Source: Elmis aenea
Taxonomy: Eukaryota; Arthropoda; Insecta; Coleoptera; Elmidae
Direction: 5' to 3'
NCBI GenBank assembly: GCA_947652605.1
Contig: OX393577.1
Span: 36,273,466 to 36,337,465 of the forward strand
Length of the DNA stretch: 64,000 nt
In this document: piece by piece, positions 1-12,426 of the stretch
Layout of the letters: every line of letters begins with the position of its first letter
How positions within the stretch are numbered: position 1 is the stretch's first letter
Notes under the pieces: model-generated
The model's input: only the letters and a program-made list of their open reading frames with translations
Told to the model about the DNA's origin: nothing
Databases searched by the model: none
Program-made: the position numbers and the translations under genes

Positions 1-2577
1 GCAATTATTGAGCTTAATCTTTGACAATGTATAAAATGCCGGTGTCCTAATAACTTATAATAAATGGCGTAGTAACAACACGGTTACTTTCTTTTTATAA
101 TACAAGCATTGTTTTACATCAAACTGTTTAAATAAACTTTTATCGATCTTAAAATAACACTATACATAAATTGTTAGCTTTTAAACGTTTCTGTAATTAT
201 TTTTAATTATTAATTTATCCCAAAAATTTGTGCCGCCCCAACTCATTTGTTCTTAATTCACCGTGTTCGCCCGACTTGGTGCCTACAGATTTTTATCGTT
301 TTCGGATCATACAGCTCTCACTTGAAAAGAAAAGCTTCAACAATGGTGTTAAGCGTTTTAAATGTTAAATAATCGATTTTTGTGGAGTATACAAACTTCT
401 ACGTTGGCAAATAGTAACTGAAGAAAATAGTGTAATAGCACAAACTTCTCGGATGACTTAACGATTAAAATAATCTGAGAACATCAAATATTAGTTTTCA
501 CCATTAACATTTTAATGCTACATAATGATTAGCTACATATACATAAAAGTTATAACCTTTAATTCTATAGCAAACTAAAACTAAAACTGATTTGATACTT
601 TTGCTTTAGATTTTTTTGAAGTGTTCAGATCTATAGATTGACATATTATGTGTCTAATTGAGAGTTTGTAGTATAATTTTTTTGTTTTTAAATCTAAACA
701 AAGTAGTTTATTACAAGCTTTTAAAACCTAAAAATATCGTACTAATTCCCAGTAATGCAAAAAGTTTTACTTCATGGCGTATTAATAAAGTTTTTCCGAA
801 AGTATTAAAATACGTATGACTAAAAAGATATAACATTTACTTACCTACACGATTTGACTTTCAACCATACTATGTGAAGCCATTAGTTTTAAAACATTAG
901 TAACGTTTTATTAACATACCTCAAAATGTTTAATATATTTTTATGCCAATTCATATAACTTTTTCCGCCTTTTATATTGCATCAGGTTTGTTGGGGTTGT
1001 TCTTAAAAACATAAGATATTTGAGGCGGTTATGATCTTTGAAACATCTACATTTTTTTCTTTAAATAAAAAAATAATAATAACATGTATTATAAAATTAT
1101 AAATAGTCATTTTTAAGTGTGTATAAGCACTGCAGCATTAATATGTCAATAAACAATTGAAAGCACATGTCCGGCTAAGTTAGATTATGTCCAGTGAGAA
1201 TTAAATATGGTTCGGTGAAGCGGTAGACGATGAGGAAATCACGTCTGATTCAATTACGTTTATTCGAGAGTACTTACTTTATGGGTTTAAACCGGATAAT
1301 ACTACCACAACGTAAGCCGCTCGCGAGATATGTACAAGATTTAGAAAAACTAAAATAACAAGCTTGAAAGTAGCTTAGAACTTAAATATGCATCTCGAAC
1401 GAAGAGACCGGCCGCAGTTGGTAGCAATGAAATGTTCACCAGCATAGAATTGAATTCACGTCGAAAATGTCAAGAAATAGCAAGGTTCACCACAAATGAT
1501 ATAACCATTCGTTTGCAACTAGAAAACGTTTGAAAGCTGAGGATATGCATTTCCAAGTTCTAATGACATACTGTGCTAGCTGATCTGTTCATTGCTGCTC
1601 GCCACAACTATGACCATGTCTGTTAACGTGCGATAAAAGGTGATTTAACAACAAATTACCACATCTTCGTTGATTTTGGTCCGTCTGCATTTCACGCTAA
1701 AAAAACTTCAACAATACAAGTTGTTTATTAGTTTGATGGGCTGCAAGTTGCAAAAACAGCGTGCAGCTCTTATCACAACTACAGCGTTTTACTAATAGCC
1801 AAATACGTAATGAATTTAATTTGGTTAGAGTTTCAAAGTAAAATTCCATAATCTTCTAAAACATTATTTCCCATCGTTTACACCAGACATCTCATCTTAT
1901 GACTAGACGCTGAATAATCACTTTTGCAAGCGATAACTTCAAAGTCGAGCAGTACTAAAAGAATTGTGCGATTTAATTGCATATAAATGTCGGGACATTT
2001 ATATTTTTGAAATATGGTTAAAGGCGGTTGTGATGCTTGCTTTATTAAATAATATATACTACGTACGTTAAATGTGCATATTTTTAATATTTGCAGTTTT
2101 GTGAATTTTAACTCAAGTCTAGGATCCTAGGAATGATAATCATTTTAACTTTATAACTATGTAAGTTGATAAAAGTCAAATTACTCTAAACGAATCTTTC
2201 AGACATTGAATCAATACAAGGAGAGAATAATAAATATTTTTATACAAAAGGGATTTCCAAACCACAGTTTGGGTATAAAAATGTAGACATTAGATCAGTT
2301 GTCCAAAATTCAAATTTCAAATTGCTATCGACAATCACTGGTACTAAGAACGAATCATTACAAAATAAATAACTGTAAATACGTTTTTTTTTTTAATTCG
2401 TAGTAAAATCGATACCCAAACTTTTACAGTGAATATTTTAAATTATAATTTAAAATTAGTTTTTACTATTATAGAACCCATGAAAAACCACTGTGTATAT
2501 TTTTAAGGTAGAATTTTACAGGATATTTGATACAACATACAGCGGCTCATTTTAATCCGTCTCTAGGCCTTCATCTG
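1..2577. other. AT-rich stretch without recognised gene
   Basis: No reading frame of useful length and no recognisable protein similarity. Around 1190-1800 the base composition is more balanced and may be an old transposon remnant, but I could not assign it to a family. Runs of A and T and short unrelated palindromes are all else I see. Confidence 0.5.
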
Positions 2578-3233
2578 ACCAGGAAAAGTCACGATACGTT
2601 GTCGCTAGAATTGATTAAGGCTGTGTTTATTGCATCAAAAACATCAAAACTAAATGTTTTGCAGAGTTATACGTGCCACTAGCCATTTTCTTCGGAAAAA
2701 TAGGGAAAAAACTGAAAAGTCAAATAATAAAAGTAATTTTTGCGATTGGCGATGAAACCGTCAGGTACAAAATCTAAATTCTTCTATTTACCAATGCGCA
2801 CATCCTTTGCAAGTAAAATGGTGCAAAGTTTTCGAAAAAATCTTAAACGGTTCCGGAGAAAAACGCGAAAAACGAGGCCCTTGTAAAAACGGTTTTCCCT
2901 ATGTTAAACTCCTACACGTCACATAGATATACTTAGTTATACATATATACCACAACTTCTCAAATCGTTGCGCTTATGCAGGGGTTTCGTTTTTGACGTT
3001 GTTCTGCGGAACCGTTCAAGATTTTTTCAAAAACTTTTAGAGTTTGTCTCTGACGGTTCCATGGCCAACGCAATCGCAAAAATGACCTTTTTATACAAAT
3101 TTTTCAGTTTTTCCCCAATTTTCCGAAGGAAATGGCCAGTATAACTCTGGAAAACATTTAGTTTTGATGTTCTTTATGGAATAAACACAGCCCCAATCAA
3201 ATTCTAGCGACAACGTTTCGTGACCCTCCCTTG
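2578..3233. repeat. Foldback (long inverted-repeat) element
   Basis: Two arms of roughly 300 bases are imperfect reverse complements. The outer parts share the block GTCACGA..CGTTGTCGCTAGAATT (left about 2588, right ending about 3222). The inner parts share the block around CTTAAACGGTTCCG (about 2843 and 3010). The middle is near 2930. There is no coding capacity. This is the layout of a non-autonomous foldback DNA transposon; the superfamily is not clear because the ends have diverged and I see no certain target duplication. Confidence 0.7.
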
Positions 3234-3340
3234 TATGTACTTTTTCAGAACAGTGGTAGCTAATTAAACCACTTAGTTCGATTGGATTTTATAGAGGTTT
3301 TTAGTTTTTACAAACAAAAATTATTAACAAGCATACTACA

Positions 3341-3956
3341 CAGGGTGTGTATAAATTGGCGGAAGCGCTACACGTAGCGATGTTCTTCGTAAAATTCCAA
3401 GTCGAAAATCTTAATACAAAAATGTTGTACAATGCTTGCTGTGTCTGCAAGAGGTCCTCAAAGTTTTGACATTCAGTCCTTTAATAAGCGTTATTATTTA
3501 ACACTTTTTAATGAAAAAGCTGCAATTTGGAATAAAAATAAATTTTCAATGATATTTTCTCCTAGATATTGTGTTTTTCCTTTCAAAAATTGGTGTTGAA
3601 AATATGTTAATCACTGATTTAAATGAAAATAATACATATGGCAACATTGTCATTAGCTGTCATCTCTGTTTTTTTCGTAATTATTTCTTGTTTGTGTTAG
3701 ACGATACCTAAAAGAATGCAGGTATGTTTACGAACTGAAGGCTTTTAGTTCGAATAAACATTATAAATATCTAAGTAAAAATTGCTAATAAAAAAAACGC
3801 AAATCAATGGATGCAAGATTGCCAAATTTTTGTTTTTTTAAATGGTTCCTGAGGTCATAGGTAGCATGATACAACATTTTCGTATTAAGATTTTCGACTT
3901 GGAATTTTACGAAGAACATCGCCACGTGTAGCGCTTCCGCCAATTTATACACCCTG
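3341..3956. mobile_element. Mariner-type foldback MITE, copy 1
   Basis: The ends read CAGGGTGTGTATAAATTGGC on the left and the inverse on the right, and the inverted arms run about 100 bases (through the block GGCGGAAGCGCTACACG). A second copy in the same orientation lies at 40258-40874 and is almost the same length (617 against 616). No protein is encoded. The CAGGGTG end and the TA flank of the second copy point to the Tc1/mariner superfamily; the autonomous partner is not in this window. Confidence 0.82.
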
Positions 3957-5456
3957 TATTAACCACTTACTTGAGTTAATACGATATCTGAGAAGCCCAA
4001 ATAGCAATTTGGAGAAAAATTATGAAAAATGGCTTTAAAAAAGACCTACGACGGTAAAATAGCTTAGATATGCTGTGCTAACATGTGGTCGGTAGGTAAA
4101 CCACTTATATATTGCAACGGCAAATAAAACCATATGTTTGAATAACTTTTCAAGCAGGGCGTAACAAATTCTAATCGTCCAGAACTAATAAGTAGAGGAA
4201 TGATCGGACTCTGTCCTTTTAAAGGTTACAAAACTTTAATATGTATAAACAGAAGCTAAAATAATTAATCAGTTTACCTAATTTTTACCTATTAACTTGG
4301 CTTGTTTAATCTTCAAATGTACATAAATCTCTACGGGTGTAATAAAGAAACGCGATTTACGCATTTAAAAATATTTTATAATTCATCCACTAGTTACATT
4401 ACTTTCACGCACAAAACATATTAGACTAATATAAAAATATTTTTCAATAAACAAAAAAAAAAGATATGTAAAAACAAACAGAATTGAGGAAATATCTTCT
4501 TATCACTTCAAGTTCTGTAACTAACAACGTTAACTCACCAAAAGACATTTTTTCAAATTATCAGAGTTGAAAGTAAATATAACTGTCTCGGATATAATTC
4601 ATTATTTTCGCGGCTTAAACTAAAAGCACCCTTGTCATCAATCCACGGTGGTTATGATATTACTGTAGACAATGGCACGCTTGGGATAATTATTCGACCC
4701 TCCCGCGAACCAAAACGTTATAGCACATTAAATACTAATAACTTAAACCAAAATAAAACCACTATGTAAATATGTATTGTGTTTATTAGTTTTTGATAAA
4801 CAGTTTAACGGAATTGTTATTCATTATTTAATTTAAACATATCGTTTCTTGAACTTTCATATATCATCCTATTAGCAACACGAAAAATTAAAAAAACATA
4901 TTTTCAAAATTATATTTCACAAATATTCTTCAGGCGGTTTTATTACTTATTTTGTAGTCGCTTTTCATTGTCATATTTAATTACACAAGCATATCATTGC
5001 TTTATTCGTGAGCAGAAAGCATTAATATTTCATTTGATGTGTAGGCATTTCCTGGAAAAATCCATACGATTAATCACTACTGCACACATAAAACTTTAAA
5101 ATAAAAAACCGAAAAGCTTATATATGTCTGTAGAACCTATGTATCTTATGTTTAAATATTAATATTAAACGTTACATTTGTGGTTGTCACGTTGAGTTCC
5201 ATAAAACTTAGGAATTCCATGTCGTTTTAATGAGAGTCTACAAAAAAAAATTTTTACAAGAATATATTAAGTTTAATAATTTATTTTTACCATATTATAC
5301 AAGCATTTATAATTAGTTTTTTATTTTATTTCGATACGCGTCTGTACTCTGTCATTATGTTCAATGACAGTCATCACAACAACAAAAACTTAGTAACCAT
5401 TTTTCTTATTATTATCATCATCTGTTAACTGAAAAATCGAAATTAAAAGACAGAGT
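3957..5456. other. AT-rich stretch, nothing recognised
   Basis: No supported gene or element. The sequence is strongly AT-biased with homopolymer runs. Short open frames here look like chance. Confidence 0.5.
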
Positions 5457-5626
5457 CAGAGCCGGTGAAAGGCAGGGACGAAAGTGGCTCAAGCCCAGGG
5501 CACCCCGCTGCGAGGGACGCTAAAATAAGAGGTCGATTTACATAGTAGATACTACTATTGATTTTGTAACTTTAAAAAAGGGTCGCAGTCTTGTCCTAGG
5601 CGCCAAAAGAGCTAACGCCGACTCTG
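5457..5626. mobile_element. Short hAT-like remnant
   Basis: A GC-richer island in AT-rich surroundings starts CAGAGCCGGTG and ends with the near-inverse CGCCGACTCTG. The interior blocks around GCAGGGACG and TAGGCGCC resemble ends of common insect hAT repeats. Flanking 8-mers do not match, so the target duplication is lost or the boundaries are off by a few bases. Confidence 0.45.
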
Positions 5627-6657
5627 CGGTAACAAGCAAAGCGAAAAGTAAATTATTTAGCTTCTAGCAATTTGCTAACCTTTGTTTCAAATCCAATTCA
5701 AAATCTAACATATTTGCAGGTGAGTCGTACATGCGCAGGTTGAAGAATTTGTGGAATACAATATACAAAACCAACAACCGCAATAAAATTATATTAAATG
5801 CATAATTCTGCAGTTGAAAGGGTAATTGAAACGCAATTATCCAGTGTCAACCAAATGTTTAAATCTATTTAACACAGGGTGACAATTAATTATCTACCGC
5901 GTCTCATAGGTAAGTTTATTATTATAAGGTCAGTTAAAGCAGCAAAGCTGAGCTGAATTACATAAGAAATTAAATTACATTTAAAGATTTAATCATCTGT
6001 CAACTTTCTGGGAAAACTACAAATAAAACTGAAAAATTACAAAGTTTTTGACACAAATAACTTTTTAGATAATATATCAGATAGAGCAACGTTGTTATTA
6101 GATAGTTCCTAGATAAATTTGCTTAATATAGTGTATATGTATGTACATACACTATATTTAAGACTTTTTTTAATTGAGTGGTTACCAAGATACAGTCCAA
6201 ACATTTTTTTTTTTTGAATGGCCATCATAGTTGACTGCCGCCTTATGAACGTTTTTTCTCTGAATGATATAAACGTTACAATACTTAACATAATTATTGT
6301 TGCCATTTATAAAAGAAAAATTAGTCTGTATTTTCATAACCTCTTAACGTCTTAACTTAAAAAATGCATCAGCATCTTAATCACCAGCTAAGTAAAATTA
6401 CATGAAAATTACTTATTTACAACTTTTTTGCCTGTCATGGTTAAATAAATACTTATTTACCTTTTAAATTTTTGTGATTTTATTAATTATTTTGCAGTTT
6501 TCTTAAAAAGTTGGCAGCATAGGATGATTTTCAAGACTATTCATTTTTTTTCTGTATTTGTGCCCAATTTTGCTAATTTAAGTGATTCTTTAACTCTTAT
6601 AATAACTAAGTTTTCCACTTAACATAGTATTTTACGCATAACCTATACAAATGATTA
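5627..6657. other. AT-rich stretch, nothing recognised
   Basis: No gene is supported. A small hairpin lies at about 6126-6157 (arms ATATAGTGTA and its inverse). The phrase CAGGGTGACAATTAATTATC at about 5876 looks like a worn mariner end without a partner. Confidence 0.5.
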
Positions 6658-6665
6658 CTAATTAC

Positions 6666-7119
6666 CACGGACCAGAACCGCAAAGAGTAACGGTTCAGTT
6701 CCGGTTACCGGTTTGATAAATTTTAACTTTTCGGTTTACGTTCCGAATCACCGGTTTTTATTTTATAATGATTTGGTAACCGGTTTGGCGGCAACGGTTC
6801 GGTTTCGGTTCCGGGTCAATGAAAAATATGATTACAATGCCCATTTATAAATTGAACTCTCTGAAATTTTTCCATTTTTGGTAAAATGTAATCAAAATTA
6901 CGAAAATAAAAAATGTATTGTCATTAAAAAAAATTATTGGATCGAACCGTTGTGTGAACCGGTTGAAGCGGTTTGAACCGGTTCACACCAGTCGATTCGG
7001 CTCGATTTCGGGGTTTTATGATTTTTTAAATAAAAGGTTCAGTGTCGGTTCACGGTTCATGGAAAAAGCACCGGTTCGTTCCGGTTTTTGTTCCAGTTCC
7101 GATTCTGTTCGGCTCCCTG
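6666..7119. mobile_element. Non-autonomous hAT element rich in ACCGGTT motifs
   Basis: The element is 454 bases long and flanked on both sides by the 8-mer CTAATTAC (6658-6665 and 7120-7127), the target duplication size of hAT transposons. The right end reads inward CAGGGAGCCGAACAG; the left end, CACGGACCAGAACCG, is a mutated version. The interior holds many copies of ACCGGTT, GGTTCGGTT and relatives near both ends, the usual layout of transposase-binding repeats. No transposase is encoded; short open frames across it are chance. Confidence 0.85.
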
Positions 7120-7596
7120 CTAATTACGAATAGCTAATGTGTTTTTCATAAAGCGTTTTAGTAAATGTGATTCAGCTACACTTAACTTTAGGAATTATAC
7201 AAAAATATATAATAATCCTATTTTATTTTAGTAGGTACTTGTTTCTAGGTAACTTAAAACTTAATATAAGAACGTTTCCCATTTTTCAAATTAAGTGGGG
7301 CTTTCGATTAAGCAAAAAGGATCCTAATGAAATCAGTGTGATATATATATTTTTCGGAAGTTATACCACAAGAGGTTAAAATTTGCCGGCCAAATTTAGA
7401 TTTGACACGAGTTGTTGCTTAGTAACAATTAACGCGCTCGTTGATTTGTTTGATATTTTCCAAAATTTCATTACGTTGCTATGATGAAGGTAAACAAAAA
7501 TGTATCCGGTTGCAAATAGTAAGGTTCCAATTTATCCGCTAGCGAACGTGATAAATCGTATGCATTTGCATTGACATTAATGGAATTATCGGGGGT

Positions 7597-7758
7597 AATT
7601 ACACTAGAGCTTTTTTTATAGCCGGACAAAATTGCGTTGCTACGAAAGTTTGGTTGCTAGGAAAATCGACGAGACAAAATCGTTGACAGTTGTCGAGTCA
7701 AGATTTCCTATAGTAAAAGCAAGTTTGTCCAGGATATAAAAAAAGCTCGAGTGTAATT
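7597..7758. repeat. Small inverted-repeat element
   Basis: The left end AATTACACTAGAGC and right end GCTCGAGTGTAATT are inverse copies with one mismatch, followed inward by matching T-rich and A-rich runs and the pair CCGGACAAA/TTTGTCCAGG. It is about 160 bases long with no coding potential. This is probably a worn MITE; the flanks do not give a clear duplication. Confidence 0.5.
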
Positions 7759-8068
7759 CGGTACGATAACTGCACGAATAAATTATAACCTTCAAATAAT
7801 AACTGACAAAACGTCAAATCTTTTACTTACTAACAATCAAATAAGTCGGTTGCATGGTAACAAAGTAACATGCAAAAATGCAAGTGGATATTTACTTAGG
7901 TACCTTTTTATCCGCTGTCATAACGACAAAACGTGACGTCATTATGGAGAATTTAACATGAGTGTAGTTATCAATCATAATCTTACAAATTATGTACTCC
8001 TAAATTATTTAGATTTTATTGAAGTAGCTTGTGCTTCTAAAATTTTTTATACGCTGTAGTATTTTATT
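7759..8068. other. AT-rich stretch, nothing recognised
   Basis: No reading frame or repeat that I can support. Confidence 0.45.
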
Positions 8069-8076
8069 CTGAATAA

Positions 8077-9921
8077 TAGGGGTGGGCGATATATCGATAT
8101 ATCGAAATATCGGATATCGATATATCGATATTCCGATATATCGACTTTTCGATATATCGATATCCGACATTCCCATATATTGATATTTTAAGGGCGAGAA
8201 GCGTTTTTTTTTTTTAGGTCACCAGTCTCTTTTTTCACATTTTTACCGACTTTTTTAGCTTCGCGCCGCTTTTATATCGAAATTTCGATATGTCGATATA
8301 TCGATATTTCGATATACAGGGTGTCCCAGATTACATTTCCAGCATGGGGATCTCGCTTATTATAAGAGATACAGGTTTGTTTAAATTAGATGAATTATTC
8401 CTTGGTATGAGAGGAGCAACAATCAATTTTTAAAAGTACAAAATTCGTCGTGCTTCAGATGTTATAGCAAAAAATACGAAAATGTCAAATTTCTTTTTTC
8501 TCTCATAACTTTTTTGTCTTAATCATTAAAACAATTTTATTTGTACTTTCTCAAGGCACTTTTTAATGAAGAATGTAACTGTTATTTTGGATTATTTTTA
8601 ACACCTACCATTTTCGAGATATTACCCCTAATTTCATTTTTTCTTATGGGCCGCGAAGTTGGCTATGGAATAGTTGAATGTGCTTTTTATTCCTCTTTAA
8701 AATGAGATATTACTTGCTACATTAATTTTTATAAATGTCACAAAATCAAGAAAAATCATATTTTACCCAACACTTATTAAGTTATCTATGAAAATAAAAA
8801 CAAAAAACAACTAATTAAATGTCAAATGACAGTTACCGTTTGTCGGCGCTATCATTTATTAGAATTTCACATTATTGTTGTGTAATTCGATCGTCTTTGT
8901 AGTAATTATTATAATCATGGCAACATTTAAAAATAGCGAATAATTTGACTTGTTGAGATGCTACATTCTTTGCCATAAAAACTATGTGGAAGCTGAGCGA
9001 ATATAATTAGAGCTATATTCCGAGAAAAGGCAACAAAAGATGCGTAATTACAAAAATTTGGAAATAAATTTAAAAGTACATGTTTTTTTCGTTAAACCAA
9101 CCACAAATCTAAAACAAATCAATAAATAATTAGAATTATTTATTTTACACAGTTTCTATTGTAAATAATGTGGCATTTCAACATATACAATTTTTAATTA
9201 GTTGTAAATGTGGCCATAATTATATGATAACAAATTTGCTACAAAGACTATCGAATTACTCAACAATACTATAAAATTCTAATAAATGATACCGCAGACA
9301 AATGGTAACTGTCATTTGACACTTAATTAGTTGTTTTTTCTTTTTATTATTATAGATAGCTTGATAAGTGATAGATAAAATACGATTTTTCTTGATTTTG
9401 TGACTTATTTATAAAAATAAATGTAGCAAGTAATATCTCATTTTAAAGAGGAATAAAAAGCACATTCAACTATTCCATAGCCAACTTCGCGGCCCATAAG
9501 AAAAAATTAATTTAAGGGTAATATCTCGAAAATGGTAGGTGTTAAAAATAATCTAAAATAACAGTTACATTGTCCATTAAAAAGTGCCTCAAGAAAGTAT
9601 AAATAAAATTGTTCTAATGATTAAGACAAAAAAGTTATGAGAGAAAAAAGAAATTTGACATTTTCATATTTTTTGCTATAACATCTGAAGCAAGAGGAAT
9701 TTTGTACTTTTAAAAATTGATTGTGGCTCCTCTCATACTAGGGAATAATTCATCTAATTTAAACAAACCTGTATCTCTTATAATAAGCGAGATCCCCGTG
9801 CTGGAAATGTAATCTGGGACACCCTGTATATCGATATATCGATATGTCGATATATCGATATACATCGATATAATTTCGATATCGATATTCGATATCGAAA
9901 TTTGGATATCGCCCACCCCTA
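8077..9921. mobile_element. hAT-type element made of TATCGA repeats, with nested insert
   Basis: The ends TAGGGGTGGGCGATAT and its inverse are flanked by a perfect 8-base duplication CTGAATAA (8069-8076 and 9922-9929). Inside both ends is a long stretch of ATATCGATATATCG simple repeat, which can pair with itself. The element is split by a separate 1510-base foldback transposon at 8317-9826; without it only about 330 bases remain. No transposase is encoded, so it must have been moved by a hAT enzyme from elsewhere. The open frames over 9710-9953 are products of the simple repeat and are not genes. Confidence 0.88.
8317..9826. mobile_element. Large mariner-type foldback element
   Basis: This 1510-base element has ends CAGGGTGTCCCAGATTAC and the inverse, flanked by TA, and lies inside the simple repeat of the surrounding hAT element. 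The arms are about 600 bases each (left to about 8930, right from about 9210) and highly similar, so almost the whole element can form one hairpin. It encodes no protein. Its position shows it arrived after the hAT element. Confidence 0.88.
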
Positions 9922-9929
9922 CTGAATAA

Positions 9930-10571
9930 CTTGTCTCCATACAATTTTGTCACACTATTGCAAACAAAACTTTAGCAAATGAAAAGATTATCAGAACTAG
10001 CTTAATTTGCAAAAATCAGGAAACGGCTTAAAAAAAGATCTTACATCAGGCAGCCACAACATTCTAAATATATTAAAGAATTACAACTCTTTGCTGAGCT
10101 ACATTTGTGAACCCTCTCTAGTGTTGCAAATAACTATTGCAGAAACATTTTTAAAATGAACTGCAATTTAAATTAGTATAAAAGACAGAATAGTGAAATG
10201 AAAAATGTTTTCCAGCGACTTCCGCACAATTAAATACGCGACGTTCAAAATTAGTTTAGTTGGAAGATATATCTCTGTGAATTTTTATTTCTGAGCATTT
10301 AACGAAACAACACTACTCTAAAATTAAATTATTTTGATTAAGCTTTATCTTCACACTTCAGGAATTACATTTAGCACAAAATGTTTCCAATGATTTAATT
10401 TTCTTAATAATATTGAAGTCGGATGTTTTGTCCTTAATTAAGCTAATTAAAATCTCCTCCTCGACATTGTTCTTTATTTAAGACGTTTTTTGTGTAGTTG
10501 TTGCTGCAGTAAATATTTGCTAGTTAGGCACTTCTTCGATAAAATTAGGTTAACAAACACATTATAGTTTA
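9930..10571. other. AT-rich stretch, nothing recognised
   Basis: No gene or clear repeat is supported. Confidence 0.5.
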
Positions 10572-10579
10572 GATGCAAT

Positions 10580-11006
10580 CAGGGCCGGATTTACTTTTCA
10601 AAAGGCTCTATAATATTGCGGAATAATAATTTAGTTTTTGCAAAACGTAGTTTATTATATACAATATAATAAATAAAATAGCGTATAATAAACACAGCTA
10701 TTATTTCTGAAAAATTAAATTAAATAACAGAAAAATATATACTCAAAAAATTTTCGTTTTTGATTTTTTGTCTGCGAAATCATTTATTATATCGTCAATC
10801 AAAATTTTTCTTAAAAGTTTTGTTCAGTTGATATTAGCCAACAGAGGTGCGCAAATGATTTTTAAAGCGAGCCAAAGTTGAAAACGATCGTTCACCTTCA
10901 CAGTTTATTGCCGGAATACTAAAATTAATTTAATTAATTTTTATTTGCGTGGGTTTCTAGTCGAGCGTGGGCCCTAGGCTTCAGCTTAATGGTTAATCCA
11001 GCCCTG
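10580..11006 (-). mobile_element. Truncated hAT element with transposase remnant
   Basis: The ends CAGGGCCGGATTTAC and TTAATCCAGCCCTG are inverse copies typical of hAT transposons. The flanks GATGCAAT (10572-10579) and GGTGCAAT (11007-11014) match in 7 of 8 positions, a worn target duplication. On the minus strand the interior keeps a piece of the transposase C-terminus. At 427 bases it is an internally deleted derivative. Confidence 0.82.
10770..10918 (-). pseudogene. hAT transposase C-terminal remnant
   Basis: Reading the minus strand from about 10917 gives I-P-A-I-N-C-E-G-E-R-S-F-S-T-L followed by K-N-H-L-R-T-S-V-G. This is the conserved motif of the hAT C-terminal dimerisation domain (the family pattern is N-C-E-[AR]-x-F-S with a following basic region). 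Several stop codons follow. Only about 50 codons survive, so it cannot be functional. It sits inside the hAT ends at 10580 and 11006, in the orientation expected for their transposase. Confidence 0.8.
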
Positions 11007-11608
11007 GGTGCAATATTTGTGACAAAAACAATATCCGGCAATGTATAGAGCAGAAAATATTTACCGCGACCTAAAAGGGATATATTAATGCGTATTTGTC
11101 AGATAATCAGAAATATTGCCCAGATAATATTCTCATTCCTTCACGCTCAAAATAGTGATACCTTTTTTTAAATGGTTCGATAACGGTATTGAACTTAACA
11201 TAAATCTAACGAGTGTCACGCCACAGTAATTTGTCGATTATTAATGGCTACGCGTATTGGATTATTAAATATTTAATTAAACTTCATTTTGAAATTATTT
11301 GATTTGTGTCGAACATTACGAACGCAAGCTAAAATTCTGACTTTTCGTCGACAAAATAAGCGAATAAATATTTGAGCCGCTTATTTAAAGAATGAAGAAA
11401 GTCCATTTTTGAAACAAAGTAAAGATAACTATAGATACCTATAGCTTAATATGATCTTTTCATCTGTAAACAATCTATTGTCAAAATAATTCAAAATCCC
11501 TAATATTTTGCCAATTAAGTTTCTGATAATTAACGGTATTGCAAATACGCTTATTTTAAAATTAATTCAAGTTTGACATGATGGATCTCTTACCATATAA
11601 TATATTAT
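11007..11608. other. AT-rich stretch, nothing recognised
   Basis: No supported gene or repeat in this interval. Confidence 0.5.
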
Positions 11609-11709
11609 AGGGTGTTTGGAATTCAAGTTTAAGTAAGGAGGTTTCGCTTATTACAATAGCTAGAGAATAGGTTTAAGTTTGGCAAAGTTGCTAAATTTGG
11701 TACTCATTA

Positions 11710-12426
11710 AGGGTGTAATGCTAACGAAATAAAATTTAACTACGAGAGAGTCAACATAGTTCTGAATGAGATGAACTTATATAAATCGCGTTATTGACGT
11801 AGCATAAGTATACGTATCCATAGATGTTAGGAGGTAGATGTTTCTTTGTTGGATTGACAGCTTAATTGCCTGAATGAGTTATGGACACTGTTTTTAAAAA
11901 AGCGGACGACTCATAGATTTTATACATCAATGCATGTTACATTCCCCGCGTATTAGTCCCTAGTCAGCTAGTCGATAAGAAAACATTTAAATACCTAGTT
12001 TTACAGTGTAGCTTATCTTAATGCCACAAAAAACAACGATACCTTGCAAAGCGCCTGATAGTTAGGCAATGTGTATTTGATATTTTAGCAAAACATGCAC
12101 TTGTTACATAAGAATTGCAATGTTATTTGTAAATATATTATTTACAGGAAAACTGATTTGTACAGTAAAAGTTTCAATGTAAGTATCTATGTCCTCATAT
12201 ATTCATTATTTACAAATTTTTACAATATTACTGAACTATCAAAATGGGCAATTTTAAACAATTTTTTTGCGCCTTGTTTAAAAAAAAAATAAATTTTGAA
12301 TAACATAGGGACATCAATTAGTTCATCGACAATTGAAGGCTTTTTTCCTCATATGATTACCTTTTTTAATAAACGAGTAATGTATACCCTACAACATGTC
12401 TCATAACTAACACGAGCATTACGCCC
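11710..12426. mobile_element. PIF/Harbinger-like insertion in the foldback left arm
   Basis: The left end reads AGGGTGTAATGCT and the right end AGCATTACGCCCT; the flank is TTA/TAA (11707-11710 and 12427-12430). The opposite arm of the host foldback (14232-14260) lacks these 717 bases and reads straight through, so it acts as an empty site and proves a clean insertion. The 3-base TTA/TAA target fits the PIF/Harbinger superfamily. No transposase is seen; a 65-codon frame at 12095-12292 resembles nothing I know. Confidence 0.78.

Noticed and set aside
9710..9953. Two overlapping minus-strand frames of 64-76 codons
   Set aside because: They are translations of the TATCGA simple repeat and the mariner-type end; no protein motif.
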